A stretch of DNA of 64,000 nt from a bacterium. GTDB taxonomy: Bacteria > Bacteroidota > Ignavibacteria > Kapaibacteriales > UBA7675. The notes beneath the pieces are model-generated. The model was not told the DNA's origin. It searched no databases and was given only the letters and a program-made list of their open reading frames with translations. Shown piece by piece: positions 52,730 through 62,350 of the stretch. The stretch is taken from the NCBI GenBank assembly GCA_030430495.1, contig JAUIKM010000020.1, forward strand, positions 1 through 64,000, written 5' to 3'. A program made the position numbers and the translations under genes. The stretch's first letter is position 1. Every line of letters starts with the position of its first letter.

Positions 52730-54547
52730 ATGGGTGACCAATCCGGTTCAATCGTAACGCTTTCTCATATTGATCTCGGCAAGATTGACGACCTGCCCGA
52801 TGCGGCCAGCGTGCACGTGGCCAAAACAATCCGAAATCGCAAATCCAACTGCGACGCCTCCTGCGGCAAGGACGACGGCGGTTGTGAGAATTGCGGCAGT
52901 AAATCGGAAGCCGCCGCTTCTTCCGCTCAGGATGGCGCGGCGAGCGAAAGCGCCGAAGTCAACGGCAAAAGCGCCGCCAAAACGGCGATTAAACAGAAAG
53001 ACTCGGACTCCCCCGCCGACCCGCACTCGCCTGCCGACGAAGGCGACAAAGGCAAGAGTTATTCGCACATTATTGAAGTCGAGTTCAAGAGCCGACGCAA
53101 ACTTCTGTATCGCAACGAAAAACACCTGGAGCTCGCACTGGGCGACCTGGTTATCGTTGAGGCGGAGCGCGGTCTGGACGCCGGGCGCGTCTCGGCCATG
53201 GGACGCATCGCCAATGAAAAAATGCACATCATTTACAAGGGAGAGGAACCGCTCTTCCAGGTGGTGCGCAAGGCCAACAAAAAAGACCAGGAGCGCTACG
53301 ATCAGAACAAGGCCAGCGAAAAAGAGGCCTTTTCCGTGTTTAAGGAACGCATTAAACACTTTGCGCTGGATATGAAAGGCGTCGACGCGGAGTGGCAATT
53401 CGACCACCACCGCCTGACCTTGTTTTTCACCGCACCGCGACAGGTGGATTTTCGTTCGCTGGTGCGCGATCTTGCGGCAATCTTCACGACGCGGATCGAG
53501 CTGCGCCAGATCAGTCCGCGCGACGAAGCCAAGCGCGTCGGCGGCGTAGGAATTTGCGGGCGTGAACTGTGCTGCAGTACCTTTCTCAATCGCTTTGAGT
53601 ACATCACGCTGGATCATGCGCGCGAGCAGCAGCTGGCACAGAACCCCACCAAGCTGAGCGGACTGTGCGGGCGGCTCAAGTGCTGTCTTTTGTATGAAAT
53701 CGACTACTACACTTCGGCGCTGAAAAACTATCCGCCGTTAAACTCGACCATTGTAACGGCCGACGGCGCCGGCAAGATGTTCAAGATTGACATTTTCCGC
53801 GATGAAGTGCATTTGTACTACGGAAAATCGGGCAACTACGGCACGGTGACACTGAGTGACTTAAACAAGCTGCGTCGCGACGGCAAGGTGCTGGCTCCCG
53901 GCGAAGTGTACGTCGAGCCGCCTGAAGAGCCGAAGGAACACAACCTGGATAAAATGGACGCCTCGAATCGCGGCAAAGGCGGGGGCCGGCGCGGCGGACG
54001 TGGAGAGCGCAAACCGCGCAGAGGAAAACCCGACGACAGACGCGAACGACCCGCCAGGCCTCAGGCCAAAGATTCGGCCCCGGAATCGCGTCAGGCGGAT
54101 CCCACGGGTGCGGAAAACGAGGACAATGCGGAAAATCGCGAGAAACGCGGCGATCGCCCACGGCGGCGCAGACGCGGCGGCCGCGGACGCGGCAGTAAAA
54201 CCGAAGGCGGTGAAAAACCCGAGGGCGGCGTCGGTACTGCCGGCGACGAACAGAGCGGCGAGACCCGGCAAGTTAAACAGGACAGCGCAACACCCGGCGA
54301 CAGACCGGCCGGCGACGAACACAAGGACGACGGCGACAAAAAAGGCCGCGGCCGCGGCGCACGTCGTTCCGACCGACGCAATCGCGACAGGAATCGCCCG
54401 GACGACAAAACCAACAATCAGGGCCGCTCTTCGCCTGAAAACAAACGCGACGCCGGCAACTCCGAGGGCGGTAGTGCACGTGATTCCGGCAGTAAACCAG
54501 ATGGCGGCAAGACTCCGCCGCCCGGGCCAAACAAAGAAAATTCATAG
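52730..54547 (+). CDS. ricT: PSP1-domain protein (RicT/YaaT family) with RG-rich C-terminal tail
   Basis: 605 residues, about double the core family. Residues about 1-100 are a variable acidic/Cys-containing region with CGKDDGGCENC. The PSP1 domain (about 105-330) carries the paired cysteine motifs CGRELCC (276-282) and CGRLKCC (313-319), which in Bacillus RicT bind iron-sulphur clusters in the RicAFT complex acting on RNA processing. Residues about 410-605 are a disordered tail rich in Arg, Gly, Asp, Lys with many RRGG and RGRG runs, suggestive of RNA binding. It sits next to holB as in Firmicutes. Fe-S binding here is inferred from conserved cysteines. Confidence 0.9.
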   Translation: MGDQSGSIVTLSHIDLGKIDDLPDAASVHVAKTIRNRKSNCDASCGKDDGGCENCGSKSEAAASSAQDGAASESAEVNGKSAAKTAIKQKDSDSPADPHSPADEGDKGKSYSHIIEVEFKSRRKLLYRNEKHLELALGDLVIVEAERGLDAGRVSAMGRIANEKMHIIYKGEEPLFQVVRKANKKDQERYDQNKASEKEAFSVFKERIKHFALDMKGVDAEWQFDHHRLTLFFTAPRQVDFRSLVRDLAAIFTTRIELRQISPRDEAKRVGGVGICGRELCCSTFLNRFEYITLDHAREQQLAQNPTKLSGLCGRLKCCLLYEIDYYTSALKNYPPLNSTIVTADGAGKMFKIDIFRDEVHLYYGKSGNYGTVTLSDLNKLRRDGKVLAPGEVYVEPPEEPKEHNLDKMDASNRGKGGGRRGGRGERKPRRGKPDDRRERPARPQAKDSAPESRQADPTGAENEDNAENREKRGDRPRRRRRGGRGRGSKTEGGEKPEGGVGTAGDEQSGETRQVKQDSATPGDRPAGDEHKDDGDKKGRGRGARRSDRRNRDRNRPDDKTNNQGRSSPENKRDAGNSEGGSARDSGSKPDGGKTPPPGPNKENS

Positions 54548-54613
54548 AGAAAACCAGGTCGGATTCGGCAGCCCTTAAACAGATCCGAACGCAGCGCCAG
54601 GCAGGTTAAACGC

Positions 54614-55354
54614 ATGTCAGAACAATCGCCTCATTACCTCGTGTTTGCGCGATTTCCGGAGATCAACAAGGTCAAATCCAGGTTGGCGGACGAGGTTGGA
54701 CCGGAACAGGCTCTCGCCCTTTACCGGGCGATGCTGCTGGACATTGTCGAACGGCTGTTAAATAGACGGGCATTGACCGTGTTTGTGCACCCGGCGGAAA
54801 AGCTGGATGAACTGAAACTGTTCATTCAATCGGAGCTTGGCGAACACGACAACTTAACATTCGGCATTCAGCAAGGCGACAATCTTGGCGACAAAATGTT
54901 AAATGCTTTCCGCCTGCATGCATCGAGTGTGGGAAGCCCGGCGATAATTATCGGCACGGATTCGCCCACCCTGCCGGATGCATTTCTGGAAATGGCGGAA
55001 GAAGAGCTGGCCGGCAACCGGGCGGTAATCGGCGGGTGTGAGGACGGCGGTTTTTACCTGATGGGCCTGCACGCGGCGGTCGAAGCGGCATTCTTCGGCG
55101 CGGACTACAGCCATTCCGACGTGTATACCAACACTCTGGCGGCGCTGGAGGAAGAGTTGGACAAGGTTGCCGAGGTTCCGCTGTGGTACGATGTGGACTA
55201 CCTGAGCGATCTGCACCGGATGTACGCGGACCTCAACACGGACACAAGCGGCAGCTACACGCCAAAACGCACACAATCGTTGTTGAACGAACTGTTTGAT
55301 CCTTCAAATGCGCATGGAGTCAATACGAGTGAAACACGAACAACGCGATGTTGA
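54614..55354 (+). CDS. DUF2064 / TIGR04282 glycosyltransferase-like protein
   Basis: 246 residues. A nucleotide-diphospho-sugar transferase fold: YLVFARFPEINKVKSRLA (8-25) near the N-terminus, with KSRLA as the nucleotide-binding signature of MobA-like proteins, then IIIGTDSPTLPDAFL (about 116-130) and GGCEDGGFYLMGL (about 141-153). Relatives are annotated as arsenosugar-biosynthesis-type glycosyltransferases (TIGR04282), but the substrate is unknown in most bacteria. The C-terminus overlaps the next gene by about 47 bp in another frame. It lies 66 bp after ricT. Confidence 0.88.
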   Translation: MSEQSPHYLVFARFPEINKVKSRLADEVGPEQALALYRAMLLDIVERLLNRRALTVFVHPAEKLDELKLFIQSELGEHDNLTFGIQQGDNLGDKMLNAFRLHASSVGSPAIIIGTDSPTLPDAFLEMAEEELAGNRAVIGGCEDGGFYLMGLHAAVEAAFFGADYSHSDVYTNTLAALEEELDKVAEVPLWYDVDYLSDLHRMYADLNTDTSGSYTPKRTQSLLNELFDPSNAHGVNTSETRTTRC

Positions 55355-55787
55355 CGAGCGCGAGCTGCGCGGCGATTCTTCGGACGACGAGACAGCCAAA
55401 AAGGGCGGTATTCGCAGCGCATCAATCATCTGTCTGGTGGCCGGAGTAGCGCTCCTCCCATTCGCCCGCATGCTGCCCATGATGCTTGTGTCCACCGGTT
55501 TGCTGTCGACCGGAATAATCGGTCTGATATTCGGGCCGCGCCTGCTGCCCAACAGCCGCAGCATCATCCTGAAGCGCGAGAACCACGTGCTGGCGATAGC
55601 CGCCAAACACCAGGGCATTCTGACGCCGACGCGGCTGGCGCTGGAAGCACGCATGACGATCGACGAGGCGAGGCGCGAATTGAACAAACTGGTTAAAGCC
55701 GGCGCCTGCCGCACCAATGTCATTGAAGAAGACGGTCGCATCGAGTACGAATTCCCCGACTTCAGGGAGCGCCGCAAAGCCGACTAA
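55308..55787 (+). CDS. two-pass membrane protein with C-terminal winged-helix-like domain
   Basis: About 159 residues from the ATG at 55308; ATG at 55314 and GTG at 55329 are alternatives, none with a clear Shine-Dalgarno. Residues 1-35 are charged. Two close hydrophobic segments (about 38-54 and 58-78) follow, then a soluble part with helix-turn-helix character (LTPTRLALEARMTIDEARRELNKLVKAGACRTNV), resembling a small winged helix. No family is recognised. It is inner membrane with cytoplasmic C-terminus by the positive-inside rule. The gene overlaps the DUF2064 gene, so translational coupling is likely. The 3' end abuts tandem repeats. Confidence 0.75.
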   Translation: MRMESIRVKHEQRDVDERELRGDSSDDETAKKGGIRSASIICLVAGVALLPFARMLPMMLVSTGLLSTGIIGLIFGPRLLPNSRSIILKRENHVLAIAAKHQGILTPTRLALEARMTIDEARRELNKLVKAGACRTNVIEEDGRIEYEFPDFRERRKAD

Positions 55788-55806
55788 ATCCGGGCCGGGC
55801 ATGCGA

Positions 55807-55906
55807 TTTTTTGGCGTTCAGGTGTTTTTTGGCGTTCAGGTGTTTTTGGGCGTTCAGGTGTTTTTGGGCGTTCAGGTGTTTTTGGGCGTTCAGGTGTTTT
55901 TGGGCG
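55807..55906. repeat. 18-bp tandem repeats, five full copies plus a partial
   Basis: Units TTTTTGGGCGTTCAGGTG start at 55807, 55825, 55843, 55861 and 55879, with a partial sixth from 55897. The first two have TTTTTTGGCG in place of TTTTTGGGCG. They begin about 20 bp after the stop codon of the membrane-wHTH gene. Read on the other strand they would encode a KTPERP-type hexapeptide, but no start or coding context supports that. Confidence 0.9.
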
Positions 55907-55914
55907 CAGTTTGG

Positions 55915-56175
55915 GGAGATCAAGGGGCCCGCCTGCCCCATCGCCCGCCCCGCCGCCACCGCGAGTTTCCACCACGTCCAGACGCACTCCTCCCTCCCTG
56001 CAACCAGTGCAGTTTTTTTTGAGGCAAACGTCAGTCCGGCATAGCACGGCGCGTTGCATGCGGCGCTCCGTGACATGTGCCAGTCTACGTCGAAACCACA
56101 AACGATCCTCGTATAAAAAACTGAACGACGCTCAGAACGTGGTTGAACGGGCATTTATTCCTGCTGAACGGTTTG
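55915..56175. repeat. dispersed non-coding element, copy 1
   Basis: About 260 bp that align block by block with 62351-62610: GATCAAGGGG..., CCGCCGCCACCG, TTCCACCACGTCCA, ACGCACTCCTCCC, TGCAGTTTTTTTT, AAACTGAACG, GAACGTGGTTGAACGG and GCTGAACGGTTTGA each have a close counterpart in the same order. No conserved reading frame is evident. Confidence 0.7.
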
Positions 56176-56416
56176 ATTCACTTCCAACAAGACAAAATGA
56201 CAGCCTCAAAAGACGGACTCAGTGGTTTCGCCCAAGCGTTTGCAGGATTAATTCGCCGATATTTCCAACACGTCCAACAGCTTCTGACCGTTCAATCCGC
56301 TTTACCCAACGGTTAAACAGTTCCATCGCCCGCTTAACTTTTTACGCTTGATTCCTCCGCAAACCAGACTCAACTTGCCTGAAATCATTTTTTTCACTGG
56401 CGGAACAAGGATCATC

Positions 56417-58111
56417 ATGTTAATCGGGAAAAGTACAGGTATGTGCGCCGTTGTCGCGGCAGTCAATTTCATCACACTGCTCCTGATGTGCAACGGCGCA
56501 ATGGCACAAAACATCGTAATAAACGAGTTGTTTGCACGCGCCGACGACACAACTCCGGAGTGGATCGAACTATTTAACACAGAAAAGCGCGCCCGCAATC
56601 TGACCGGTTTGCTTGTTGCCGACAATAGTTCAAAGAAGGGAATCCCCGATTTTCGAATAGATGCCGAATCGTACATCGTATTGTGCGTTGACAGCAGCTT
56701 GATGCGTCTGCGCTACGACCTGCCGGAACACATTGACTTGCTTGAGGTTAAGCTGCCCTCTTTAAACAACGGCGGCGATGAGTTGCGACTGTTTAACAGC
56801 AAAGGCGAGCGCCTTGACTCGGTTTCTTATACAAGCACCCAGGTTCTGGCAGCGGTCTCGCTGGAACGCAGGGAAGCGGGGCTGGATGGATTTTCGACCG
56901 ACAATTGGGCATTTTCCGTCCATCCTGACGGCGCAACACCCGGACGACGGAACAGCACAACTCCCGTGGACATTGATCTTGTCTGCTCGTCCGTAGTTTC
57001 ACAGGAGAAACACGTGGTCCTGAAGTGTTTGAATGCCGGTAAAACGGATCTTGAGAATATTTCTGTCAGGGTGGACATACAGAATGATGGCCGCACGGCA
57101 TTCACAGCGGACAGCAGTCTGACTTTACTGGCGGCTTCCGATTCAGCCAGATTTGTTTTCAACCATTCACTGAGTACATCCGGTTGGTACAGCTGCGTTG
57201 CTACCGCAAGCGCGGAAGGAGACGAGAGGCCCGGAAACGACAGCATCACCTCGACGTTGTACATGGATGCGGGCAGGGACAACATTCTTATCTCGGAGAT
57301 CATGTTTCGTCCGCTGCCGGGGCAGGCCGAATACGTTGAACTGCACAATGCGGGCAATGACTCAACAGATATTCGATCCTGGAGGCTGATCCATTCGGCC
57401 AAAGGCGGAGTTGCCGACAGTCTGGTTTTCGCAATTCCATCCTACTGCGAACAAGGCGTTTGCATTGCCCCGGAGGGAGTCCTGGCGGTTTGCTGGAACA
57501 CGGCGCTTTTTGCACAATTTCCCGGCCTGAACGAATGCCGGAATGCGCTGTTTGTCGATCAGGCATTTAATCTCCGATCCGGCGGAGGGACGTTGATGCT
57601 GGCAAATCCCAATGGGCGGATTGTCGACTCCCTGTGTTTTAGTCCCAATCTGCACCTGGTTCCTCTCAGCGCGCAGCAGGGACGCAGCCTGGAACGCGAC
57701 ATCAGATCCGGAACGCCGCAATTCGAGCGCGACTGGACAACCAGCGCAGATGAACGCGGCGGCAGTGCGGGAGAATCGAATCGCACATCGGACATACCGG
57801 CGAGGGCGTCGATTGAAATACAACCGAATCCACTGTTGCTGGGCGAATCTCCGGCGATAACACACATCAGCTATCGGGTGCCATTCAGTCATTCTTTTGT
57901 CCGCGTTCAAATCTTTGACAGCGAAGGCAGACAGGTGGCCACGTTGTTGGATGCGCAATTCAGTGCGGCGCATGGCAGCGCGGAATGGGATGGTCGCGAT
58001 GATCGCGGTGCTCAGGTCAATCCCGGAGTATATATCGTCCAGGTTGAAGCTGCCGCGTACACTGCCGGCGAGGTACACTGTGAGGCAGACCTGTTGCTCG
58101 TCGGAAGGTGA
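56417..58111 (+). CDS. secreted lamin-tail-domain protein with FlgD-like C-terminus
   Basis: 564 residues from the ATG at 56417, which has AAGGA 6 bases upstream and is followed by a signal peptide (about 8-30, ending GAMAQN). Residues about 31-145 form a lamin-tail domain (IVINELFARADDTTPEWIELFN, LTGLLVADNS). A CARDB-like Ig segment (about 195-285) follows, then a second lamin-tail domain (about 293-420: ILISEIMFRP, EYVELHNAG). The C-terminal about 90 residues (IQPNPLLLG, FDSEGRQVATLLD, WDGRDDRGAQVNPGVYIV) are a FlgD-Ig-like domain as in many T9SS cargoes, though the last residues are not a canonical type A ending. It is probably exported. Stands between repeat DNA and ppk. Confidence 0.88.
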   Translation: MLIGKSTGMCAVVAAVNFITLLLMCNGAMAQNIVINELFARADDTTPEWIELFNTEKRARNLTGLLVADNSSKKGIPDFRIDAESYIVLCVDSSLMRLRYDLPEHIDLLEVKLPSLNNGGDELRLFNSKGERLDSVSYTSTQVLAAVSLERREAGLDGFSTDNWAFSVHPDGATPGRRNSTTPVDIDLVCSSVVSQEKHVVLKCLNAGKTDLENISVRVDIQNDGRTAFTADSSLTLLAASDSARFVFNHSLSTSGWYSCVATASAEGDERPGNDSITSTLYMDAGRDNILISEIMFRPLPGQAEYVELHNAGNDSTDIRSWRLIHSAKGGVADSLVFAIPSYCEQGVCIAPEGVLAVCWNTALFAQFPGLNECRNALFVDQAFNLRSGGGTLMLANPNGRIVDSLCFSPNLHLVPLSAQQGRSLERDIRSGTPQFERDWTTSADERGGSAGESNRTSDIPARASIEIQPNPLLLGESPAITHISYRVPFSHSFVRVQIFDSEGRQVATLLDAQFSAAHGSAEWDGRDDRGAQVNPGVYIVQVEAAAYTAGEVHCEADLLLVGR

Positions 58112-58362
58112 ATCTTGTCAGACAACCTTGAACTGCCGGGCAATGGAATATTGATTTCAGGTGATTCCCGGCGGCGCCAGACTTGAAATGTTTGACGCCA
58201 GGGCATTCACGCGGCGGCGCTACGTGCGGCGTGAGTTGATTTCGACGCTGGTTCAGCGGCCGTTGAATGCCCTTTTTGAGTATTTTTGCACACTCCAGTG
58301 CATGGTCCTCGGCAAAGAAATGTTCACACTTCGTCACGGTGCTTATGTCCAGCGCAAGTGCA
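58112..58362. other. spacer upstream of ppk1
   Basis: About 250 bp without a supported gene. A partly open frame overlaps the ppk1 start. No clear promoter or hairpin was recognised. Confidence 0.4.
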
Positions 58363-60519
58363 ATGCCTCGCAAGTCCAAGAATAAATCGAAAAACAAGGA
58401 ACGCTCTCTCGTTCAGGAGCGCGATCTGCACGATCCGGATCTTTACTTCAACCGCGAATTGAGCTGGATTGAGTTCAACCGGCGTGTGCTGGAAGAAGCA
58501 GAGGACAGCAACCATCCTTTGCTGGAGCGCCTGAAATTCATTTCGATTTTCACCTCCAACCTCGACGAATTTTTCATGATCCGCGTTGCGGGTCTGAAAG
58601 AGCAACACTCCGCCAGTGTTGTCAATCTCTCGCCCGACGGGATGTCGGCTCAGGAGCAATTGGACGAAATCCGCGAGCGTCTGGCGCCCTTGATTGAACG
58701 GCAGTTCAACGTTCTGCACAGCGACATCATGCCGCAGCTGGCAAATCACAATCTGATTATACACCCCTACTCGACGCTGCCGAATCGCGATCGCCTGCAC
58801 CTGAGAGAGTACTTTACACGCAATCTGCTGCCGTTGTTGACGCCCCTGGCCGTTGATCCGGCCCACCCGTTTCCGCACGTTTTGAATCGCTGGCTGAATG
58901 TTCTGTTTGTCATCGCTTCTCCGGGCGAACATACGACCGACCAGCATCGTTATGCCGTGTTGCAGTTGCCGCCGGGTCTCTCGCGCTTCATCCCGCTGGA
59001 ACGGCGCCATGGACATCACTTTGTCATGATGGGTGAGATCATTCAGGCCAACGCCGATTTACTGTTCCCTGGTTTTACGATTGAAGAGTCGTATACCTTC
59101 CGCGTCATTCGCGATGCCGATATTGAGATTGCCGAGGACGAAGCCAGCGACCTGCTGACAGAGATGGAAGAACAGGTGCGCAACCGGCGATGGGGTTCTC
59201 CGGTGATGTTGGAAACCGAGGAAGGTTTGCCCGCCCACCTTACCTCTATGTTGCGGGAAATTCTCGATCTGGAAGACAAAGACATTTACAAAGTCAAAGG
59301 TCCGCTCAACCTGTCCGACTTCATGGCGCTGACGGACGTCAACCTTCGTTCGCTCAAATTCCGACCGTTTGCGACGCGTCCGCTGCAAGACTTTAATACC
59401 GAAGGAACTTCGGTCTTCACGGCAATCCGACGCCAGGACCTCATGGTTCATCACCCCTTTGACTCGTTCTCGCAGAACGTCGTCAAATTCCTGGACGCCG
59501 CGGCAGCCGATCCCAAGGTAATGGCAATCAAATTAACTCTTTACCGAACCGGCGGCGACTCACCGATTATCGAAGCACTTAAACGCGCTGCTGAAAACGG
59601 CAAACAGGTTATTGCTTTTGTGGAGTTGAAAGCCCGTTTTGACGAACAAAACAACATTATCTGGGCGCGAGCGCTCGAACAGGCGGGCGTGCATGTTGTC
59701 TATGGAATTATCGGGCTGAAGACACACTGCAAAATTGCCATGGTAGTGCGACGCGACGACGACCGCATACGCACGTACCTGCATCTTTCGACCGGCAACT
59801 ACAATCAAAAAACGGCACGCCTGTACACCGACATCGGATACTTCAGCGCCCGCGAAGACTTTGAGGAAGATGCGATCAATCTGTTTAACCTGTTGACCGG
59901 GTATTCTGAAAACAAAAAATGGCGCAGGCTTGCGGTGGCGCCGATCAACCTGAGTCTACGCGTCATTGAGATGATTGACCGCGAGGTAAAACTCCATTCG
60001 AGTGAATCTCCTGGTGAGATATTGATCAAGATCAACTCGCTCGTCGACGACAAAATCATTCGCGCTTTGTACCGCGCCTCGCAGGCCGGCGTCAAGATTC
60101 GACTGGTGGTTCGCGGCATCTGTTGCCTGAAACCCGGCATTCCCGGGATAAGTGAAAACATCGAAGTTCGCAGTGTTTTGGGTCGTTTTCTTGAACACAC
60201 GCGCATCCTGTGTTTCCGCAACGGCGGCGATGAAGAGTATTATCTGACGAGCGCCGATCTTATGCCGCGCAACCTCTACAGACGCGTTGAAATAATGTTT
60301 CCGGTGCTCGAAGACAAGCGCAAGGCCGAATTGCGCGACATCCTGGAAGTATACTGGGAAGACAATGTCAAGTCGCGTCGCCTTCTTGCGGACGGCACGT
60401 ATGAACATGTTGAAGCGGCCGAAGGAGAAAAACCTCTTTCCGCCCAGCAACATTTTCTCAATCAGCTGCGTCGCACGATGCAGCGCAGCAGTCGCGCCAA
60501 ACGTTTACTGTCGAATTGA
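58363..60519 (+). CDS. ppk1: polyphosphate kinase 1
   Basis: 718 residues from the ATG at 58363; an ATG at 58345 would add six residues. It reversibly polymerises the gamma-phosphate of ATP into polyphosphate at the inner membrane face. The N-domain begins DLYFNRELSWIEFNRRVLEEA; NLDEFFMIRVAGLK follows. The catalytic region has KLTLYRTGGDSPIIEAL and the phospho-acceptor His474 in TYLHLSTGNYNQKTARLYTD; the second histidine-domain region around RNLYRRVEIMFPV is present. Length and motifs are normal. The basic N-terminal run (KSKNKSKNKE) is an extension. The permease gene begins 42 bp downstream, so co-transcription is possible. Confidence 0.96.
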   Translation: MPRKSKNKSKNKERSLVQERDLHDPDLYFNRELSWIEFNRRVLEEAEDSNHPLLERLKFISIFTSNLDEFFMIRVAGLKEQHSASVVNLSPDGMSAQEQLDEIRERLAPLIERQFNVLHSDIMPQLANHNLIIHPYSTLPNRDRLHLREYFTRNLLPLLTPLAVDPAHPFPHVLNRWLNVLFVIASPGEHTTDQHRYAVLQLPPGLSRFIPLERRHGHHFVMMGEIIQANADLLFPGFTIEESYTFRVIRDADIEIAEDEASDLLTEMEEQVRNRRWGSPVMLETEEGLPAHLTSMLREILDLEDKDIYKVKGPLNLSDFMALTDVNLRSLKFRPFATRPLQDFNTEGTSVFTAIRRQDLMVHHPFDSFSQNVVKFLDAAAADPKVMAIKLTLYRTGGDSPIIEALKRAAENGKQVIAFVELKARFDEQNNIIWARALEQAGVHVVYGIIGLKTHCKIAMVVRRDDDRIRTYLHLSTGNYNQKTARLYTDIGYFSAREDFEEDAINLFNLLTGYSENKKWRRLAVAPINLSLRVIEMIDREVKLHSSESPGEILIKINSLVDDKIIRALYRASQAGVKIRLVVRGICCLKPGIPGISENIEVRSVLGRFLEHTRILCFRNGGDEEYYLTSADLMPRNLYRRVEIMFPVLEDKRKAELRDILEVYWEDNVKSRRLLADGTYEHVEAAEGEKPLSAQQHFLNQLRRTMQRSSRAKRLLSN

Positions 60520-60561
60520 TTACACGTTCAGCCCATCCGGGCTTTGGGTCCTGTTTTGCCG

Positions 60562-61806
60562 ATGAATATTCCGTTTTGGGTTGCCAGGCGCTACGTCTTC
60601 GCCCGGCACTCGTTTAATTTCATTACGATCATTACAACGATTTCAATCGTTGGCATTGCAATCGGTGTCGCCGCTCTTATCAGCGTCACATCGATTTTCA
60701 ATGGATTCCGCATGTTGGCCGAGACGCTGCTGATCGGTTTTGACCCGCATGTTCGGGTCTCCGCGGCGGAGGGCGCCTGGATTGAGAGCGCCGACTCGCT
60801 CGCCGCGGAATTGGAGTCGATGGAATACGTCAAGGCTGTTTCGCCTGTCATTTCGGGCAAGGTCGTGGCTTCGGTCGGAAAAACCATCCACGTGTTTCAA
60901 CTTCACGGCGTCGACTCGGCCGGTTTCATGGCCGTTTCCGGGTTGCGCCGCAATATGGTTGGCGGCGCCTTTCAGTTAAGTCCGCAGGACGGTCGCCCAC
61001 AGGTGATTCTCGGCATTGCACTTGCCGACAAAATCGGCTCTTTTGTCGATGACTCACTCATGTTGCTTTCACCGGCAGCTCTTGAACAGACCGTCATTTA
61101 CTCGGCCTTGCCCGCTGCACAGCAGGCGCGGGTAAGCGGTATTTTTCAGTTGAATCACAAGGAATACGACGCGTTTCACGGTTACACTTCACAGTCCACT
61201 GCGCGCAATCTGTTCAAGGCGCCGGCGGGTGCGGCAATGTATCTGGACATCAGATCACAGGATGTTAAACACAGCGACGAAATTGCGGCCGCACTGCGCG
61301 CCAAACTGGGAGATAACTACCACGTTGAGACGTGGTACGACCTGCACCGCGAGTTGTACAACGTCATGCGTTTTGAGCGTATGGCGGCTTTCACGGTCCT
61401 GACCATTATCATTCTGATTGCCGTGTTTAACGTCTTCGCCTCTCTCACGATGACGGTCAAAGAAAAACACGCAGAAATCGGCATTCTGAAAGCGCTGGGC
61501 GCAACGCCAAAAATGATTATTCAGATTTTCATCAACGAGAGCATTGTAATCGGCGGAATCGGCACTCTCGGCGGAGCGTTGTTGGGCCTTGGCCTGTGTC
61601 TGGGCCAGCAGGAATTCGGCTGGTTTGCGCTGGACACAAGCAAGTATATCGTGCCGGCAATTCCGGTTGAAATCCACTCATTTGACGTCATATTCACCAT
61701 AGTCCTTGCGCTGGGACTGACTTTGTTGGCGGGTTGGTATCCAGCGCGCAGTGCGGCCCAGGTGCGTACCGCGCGTGCTTTGATGATTGAGCAGGCGTTG
61801 CAGTAG
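60562..61806 (+). CDS. LolC/LolE-type ABC transporter permease
   Basis: 414 residues from the ATG at 60562. The layout is that of MacB/LolC/E permeases: membrane segment 1 (about 20-42, FITIITTISIVGIAIGVAALI) after FWVARRYVFARHSFN, a large periplasmic domain (about 43-265), then three membrane segments (about 272-295, 320-345 and 372-392) flanked by KEKHAEIGILKALGATPKMI, the family coupling segment, and the ending PARSAAQVRTARAL. In Lol systems such a protein, with ATPase LolD, releases lipoproteins from the inner membrane. No lolD is in the window, so it works with genes elsewhere. The envelope lipoproteins seen here would be natural clients. Confidence 0.92.
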   Translation: MNIPFWVARRYVFARHSFNFITIITTISIVGIAIGVAALISVTSIFNGFRMLAETLLIGFDPHVRVSAAEGAWIESADSLAAELESMEYVKAVSPVISGKVVASVGKTIHVFQLHGVDSAGFMAVSGLRRNMVGGAFQLSPQDGRPQVILGIALADKIGSFVDDSLMLLSPAALEQTVIYSALPAAQQARVSGIFQLNHKEYDAFHGYTSQSTARNLFKAPAGAAMYLDIRSQDVKHSDEIAAALRAKLGDNYHVETWYDLHRELYNVMRFERMAAFTVLTIIILIAVFNVFASLTMTVKEKHAEIGILKALGATPKMIIQIFINESIVIGGIGTLGGALLGLGLCLGQQEFGWFALDTSKYIVPAIPVEIHSFDVIFTIVLALGLTLLAGWYPARSAAQVRTARALMIEQALQ

Positions 61807-61984
61807 TCTCAAATACCGGACGGAGTTACAAGCGCCGTTCCCGGCCTGGACTGCGGCTGCTCGTGATTCGACTACGACTTTTGCACTTCGTGATTTTCGC
61901 ATTGGAAGTTTTACTCAGACTGCGTTTTCTGCTGAATAATTCAGGTGACAGTCGCTTTCGGAGGTGTTGAACTTCCGTGGATTG

Positions 61985-62283
61985 ATTGCGGCGTAAGTTG
62001 ATCTTCGATCTGAGTTGATTGTGCACTGATTGATTGTGGCGGTGAGTGATCTTCGATCTGACTTGTAATTGGACAAACAAACATTGGCACTTGACTGTTT
62101 GAGCCGCTGATTGATTGTGGCGGTGAGTGATCTTCGATCTGACTTGTAATTGGACAAACAAACATTGGCACTTGACTGTTTGAGTCGCTGATTGTTTGTG
62201 GCGGTGAGTGATCTTCGATCTGACTTGTAATTGGACAAACAAACATTGGCCCTTGACTGTTTGAGCCGCTGATTGTTTGTGGT
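61985..62283. repeat. 81-bp tandem repeats, three full copies plus a degenerate one
   Basis: Units begin with GGTGAGTGATCTTCGATCTG at 62041, 62122 and 62203, exactly 81 bp apart, with one or two base differences. A worn partial copy precedes them from about 61985. Each unit contains GGACAAACAAACATTGG, the same ACAAACAA core found in dispersed spacer elements elsewhere. Confidence 0.92.
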
Positions 62284-62350
62284 TTTGTTAACAGCTCCGT
62301 TTTCAGTTCTGCAAACAGGATTGGATGTGAGTTGTTGTTGAGTTCAGGCC

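Larger units (their letters stand above)
55788..56416. other. 629-bp spacer with tandem repeats and a duplicated non-coding element
   Basis: It starts with 18-bp tandem repeats (55807-55906), continues with a roughly 260-bp element whose diverged copy lies at 62351-62610, and ends with the promoter region of the 56417 gene, where ACCGTTCAA-like and GTTAAAC motifs occur. Open frames over the repeats (18 bp is a multiple of three) are not believed. Confidence 0.6.

Noticed and set aside
55762-56154. minus-strand frame with repeated KTPERP/AQKHLN peptides
   Set aside because: It reads through 18-bp tandem repeats and the non-coding element; two frames are equally open and neither has coding context.
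61826-62242. minus-strand frame with a 27-residue repeat
   Set aside because: The 81-bp period keeps all three minus frames open, there is no start or ribosome site, and the translation is low-complexity.
55807-62283. possible CRISPR arrays at the tandem repeats
   Set aside because: Units are contiguous copies without unique spacers, and no cas genes are present.
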